From positions 1 to 8,847 of the forward strand of contig JAEWNY010000067.1 of NCBI GenBank assembly GCA_023461075.1: a stretch of 8,847 nt of DNA. The letters are read 5' to 3'. The notes under the pieces are model-generated. The model was not told the DNA's origin. It saw only the letters and a list, made by a program, of their open reading frames with translations, and did not search any database. A program made the translations under genes and the position numbers. Position 1 is the stretch's first letter. Each line of letters opens with the position of its first letter. Shown here piece after piece: positions 7,510 to 8,847 of the stretch. This DNA is from Pseudomonadota bacterium. GTDB lineage: Bacteria; Pseudomonadota; Gammaproteobacteria; Xanthomonadales; Xanthomonadaceae.

Positions 7510-8793
7510 ATGAATGACCTTGACCGCGGACACCGCCTGCAACGGATGAAAGCCATTGCGCTGGGCTTCCTGCTCGGCGCGGTCGTCCTGCTGGTCATCG
7601 CCCACGTCAACGGGCGACAGGGGGTCTGGGGTTGGGTCGGCGCCTTCGCCGAGGCTGCCACGATCGGCGCCCTCGCCGACTGGTTCGCGGTGGTGGCGCT
7701 GTTCCGCCATCCGCTGGGCCTGCCGATCCCGCATACCGCGATCATCCCGCGCAACAAGGCGCGCCTGGCCGACGCGCTCGGCGACTTCCTCGTCAACAAC
7801 TTCCTGGCCCGCGAGCAACTGCTCGCGCGCATCGATGCCTGGAACCCGGCACGCCACCTCGGCGAGTTCCTCGGCCAGGCGGAGCGTCTGGAAGCGCTCT
7901 CACGCCAGTTGCAGGGCTGGGCCGCGGAATCATTGAAGGCGCTGGATTCGCCGGTAATGGAACGCGAGGTGCTGGGCCTCGTCCATCGGCAATTGCTCGG
8001 CTGGAACGCGGCCGGTACCGCTGCGCGGCTGACCCGTGCGCTGACCGCTGGGCAGCATCACCAGCGCGTGCTCAACGCCGGGCTGGAGCAGATCGGCGGC
8101 TGGCTGGACAAGCCCGAGGTGCGCGGCTTCATCACCGACAAACTGGTGACGATGGCGCGGCGTGAGTTCCCCAAGCTGACCTGGCTGACCGACAAGCTCG
8201 ACTACACCGATGCGCTGGGCGAGGCGCTTTCGCAGAAGCTGGCGAATGCACTGGTGGACGAAGTGCAGGCGATCCTGGCCGAACCCGAGCACCCGGTGCG
8301 CCTGCGCTACGCCGCCGAAGCGCAGCGCCTGCTGGAGCGGCTGGAGCACGATCCGGACTTCCAGGCCAAGGTGGATGGCTGGAAACGCGAGCTGGTGGAT
8401 AGCCCGATCGTGCAGGATTACGCGCGCGACCTTTGGGCGCGGCTGCGGCAGTGGTTGCACGCCGATCTGGCGCGCGAGGACTCCACCACCCTCGCCCACT
8501 TCCGCGAGTACGCAGAACGCTTCGGCCGCCGCTTGCGCGAAGACGCGGCTTGGCAGGCCGCGACCAATGCGCAGTTGCGCATCGCCGCCGAGCACCTGTC
8601 CGACCAGCTGCGCAAGGTGGCGCCGGGCTACATCCGCCAGACGGTGGATGGCTGGGACACCACCGAGATGGTCCGCGAGATCGAGGTCTCGGTCGGTCGC
8701 GACCTCCAGTTCATCCGCTTGAACGGCACCCTGATCGGCGGGCTGGCGGGCCTGCTGCTGTACGCGCTGTTCAAGCTGCCCCTGTTCCATTGA
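7510..8793 (+). CDS. DUF445 family inner-membrane protein (YjiN-like)
   Basis: This belongs to the DUF445 family (E. coli YjiN type), whose molecular role is not established. The product has 427 residues, a usual size. Hydrophobic segments at about 14-32 and 404-422 anchor both ends, leaving a long, mostly helical, charged middle part (about 84-400). The family hallmark follows the first segment: FAEAATIGALADWFAVVALF (46-65), then RHPLGLPIPHTAIIPRNK (66-83). The conserved C-terminal pattern DLQFIRLNGTLIGGLAGLLL is at 398-417. The ATG at 7510 has no clear Shine-Dalgarno sequence; Met13 (ATG at 7546) is an alternative start that would still keep the first membrane segment. It follows trxB by 69 bases in the same direction and could be cotranscribed, although a hairpin lies between. 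The next gene starts 5 bases after its stop. Confidence 0.93.
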   Translation: MNDLDRGHRLQRMKAIALGFLLGAVVLLVIAHVNGRQGVWGWVGAFAEAATIGALADWFAVVALFRHPLGLPIPHTAIIPRNKARLADALGDFLVNNFLAREQLLARIDAWNPARHLGEFLGQAERLEALSRQLQGWAAESLKALDSPVMEREVLGLVHRQLLGWNAAGTAARLTRALTAGQHHQRVLNAGLEQIGGWLDKPEVRGFITDKLVTMARREFPKLTWLTDKLDYTDALGEALSQKLANALVDEVQAILAEPEHPVRLRYAAEAQRLLERLEHDPDFQAKVDGWKRELVDSPIVQDYARDLWARLRQWLHADLAREDSTTLAHFREYAERFGRRLREDAAWQAATNAQLRIAAEHLSDQLRKVAPGYIRQTVDGWDTTEMVREIEVSVGRDLQFIRLNGTLIGGLAGLLLYALFKLPLFH

Positions 8794-8798
8794 GCGCG

Positions 8799-8847
8799 AT
8801 GCCGATCACCGCCCGCCTGCTGGCGCGAATGGACGAGGTCGATGCCG
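8799..8847 (+). CDS. Start of an unidentified protein, cut by the right edge
   Basis: Sixteen codons from the ATG at 8799-8801 are visible: MPITARLLARMDEVDA. The ATG lies 5 bases after the DUF445 stop, a spacing typical of translationally coupled operon genes, and the frame is open to the edge. The opening pattern (short strand, then R-M-D-E-V-D-A) resembles the start of DUF482/FemAB-like acyltransferases, which I recall near trxB in related genomes. Sixteen residues are far too few to be sure, so no function is assigned. Confidence 0.55.
   Translation, partial: MPITARLLARMDEVDA

Noticed and set aside
7502..7513. Three-codon mini-frame overlapping the DUF445 start as a leader peptide
   Set aside because: Too short and lacking a ribosome site; such chance frames are common. 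It is mentioned only in the note on the unusual start.
7930..8790. 286-residue minus-strand reading frame opposite the DUF445 gene
   Set aside because: The plus-strand frame has the conserved DUF445 signatures and membrane segments; the antisense frame shows no recognisable feature.

Overview
The window is a stretch of strongly GC-rich chromosome with ordinary housekeeping genes. It most likely comes from a gammaproteobacterium of the Xanthomonadaceae/Lysobacteraceae group (Xanthomonas, Stenotrophomonas, Lysobacter and relatives). This rests on protein-level resemblance recalled from memory, the short-linker FtsK, and the order rarA, lolA, ftsK, trxB, which matches the E. coli trxB-lrp-ftsK-lolA-rarA block. 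No tRNA, rRNA, CRISPR array, insertion sequence or phage gene is visible, and every gap between genes is under 160 bases.

Left part, read on the minus strand from right to left: alanine dehydrogenase (ald, 6349-5279), the DNA translocase ftsK (5175-2794), the lipoprotein chaperone lolA (2644-2024), an unrecognised exported protein (1867-1139) and the AAA+ ATPase rarA (1080 to the left edge, C-terminus outside). Right part, on the plus strand: thioredoxin reductase trxB (6487-7440), a DUF445-type membrane protein (7510-8793), and the first 16 codons of another gene (8799 to the right edge). ald and trxB are divergent and share a 137-base control region.

ftsK (division and chromosome segregation), lolA (lipoprotein sorting), rarA (stalled-fork maintenance) and trxB (thiol redox) each serve a separate core process, and the block is not an operon for one pathway. 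Hairpins lie behind most of the genes: behind ald (5235-5271), between ftsK and lolA (2731-2750), behind lolA (1974-1993, with a UUCG tetraloop on the transcribed strand), behind the exported protein (1102-1124) and behind trxB (7474-7496). Several genes are therefore probably separate transcription units.

I found no convincing new multi-gene system. The most useful leads are: ald occupying the slot that lrp holds in E. coli; an uncharacterised exported protein between lolA and rarA; short direct repeats with about 15-base spacing in front of lolA and in front of the exported protein; and a calcium-loop-like acidic stretch in the membrane domain of FtsK. The very long antisense reading frames across rarA, ftsK and ald are GC-rich shadows and are not annotated.
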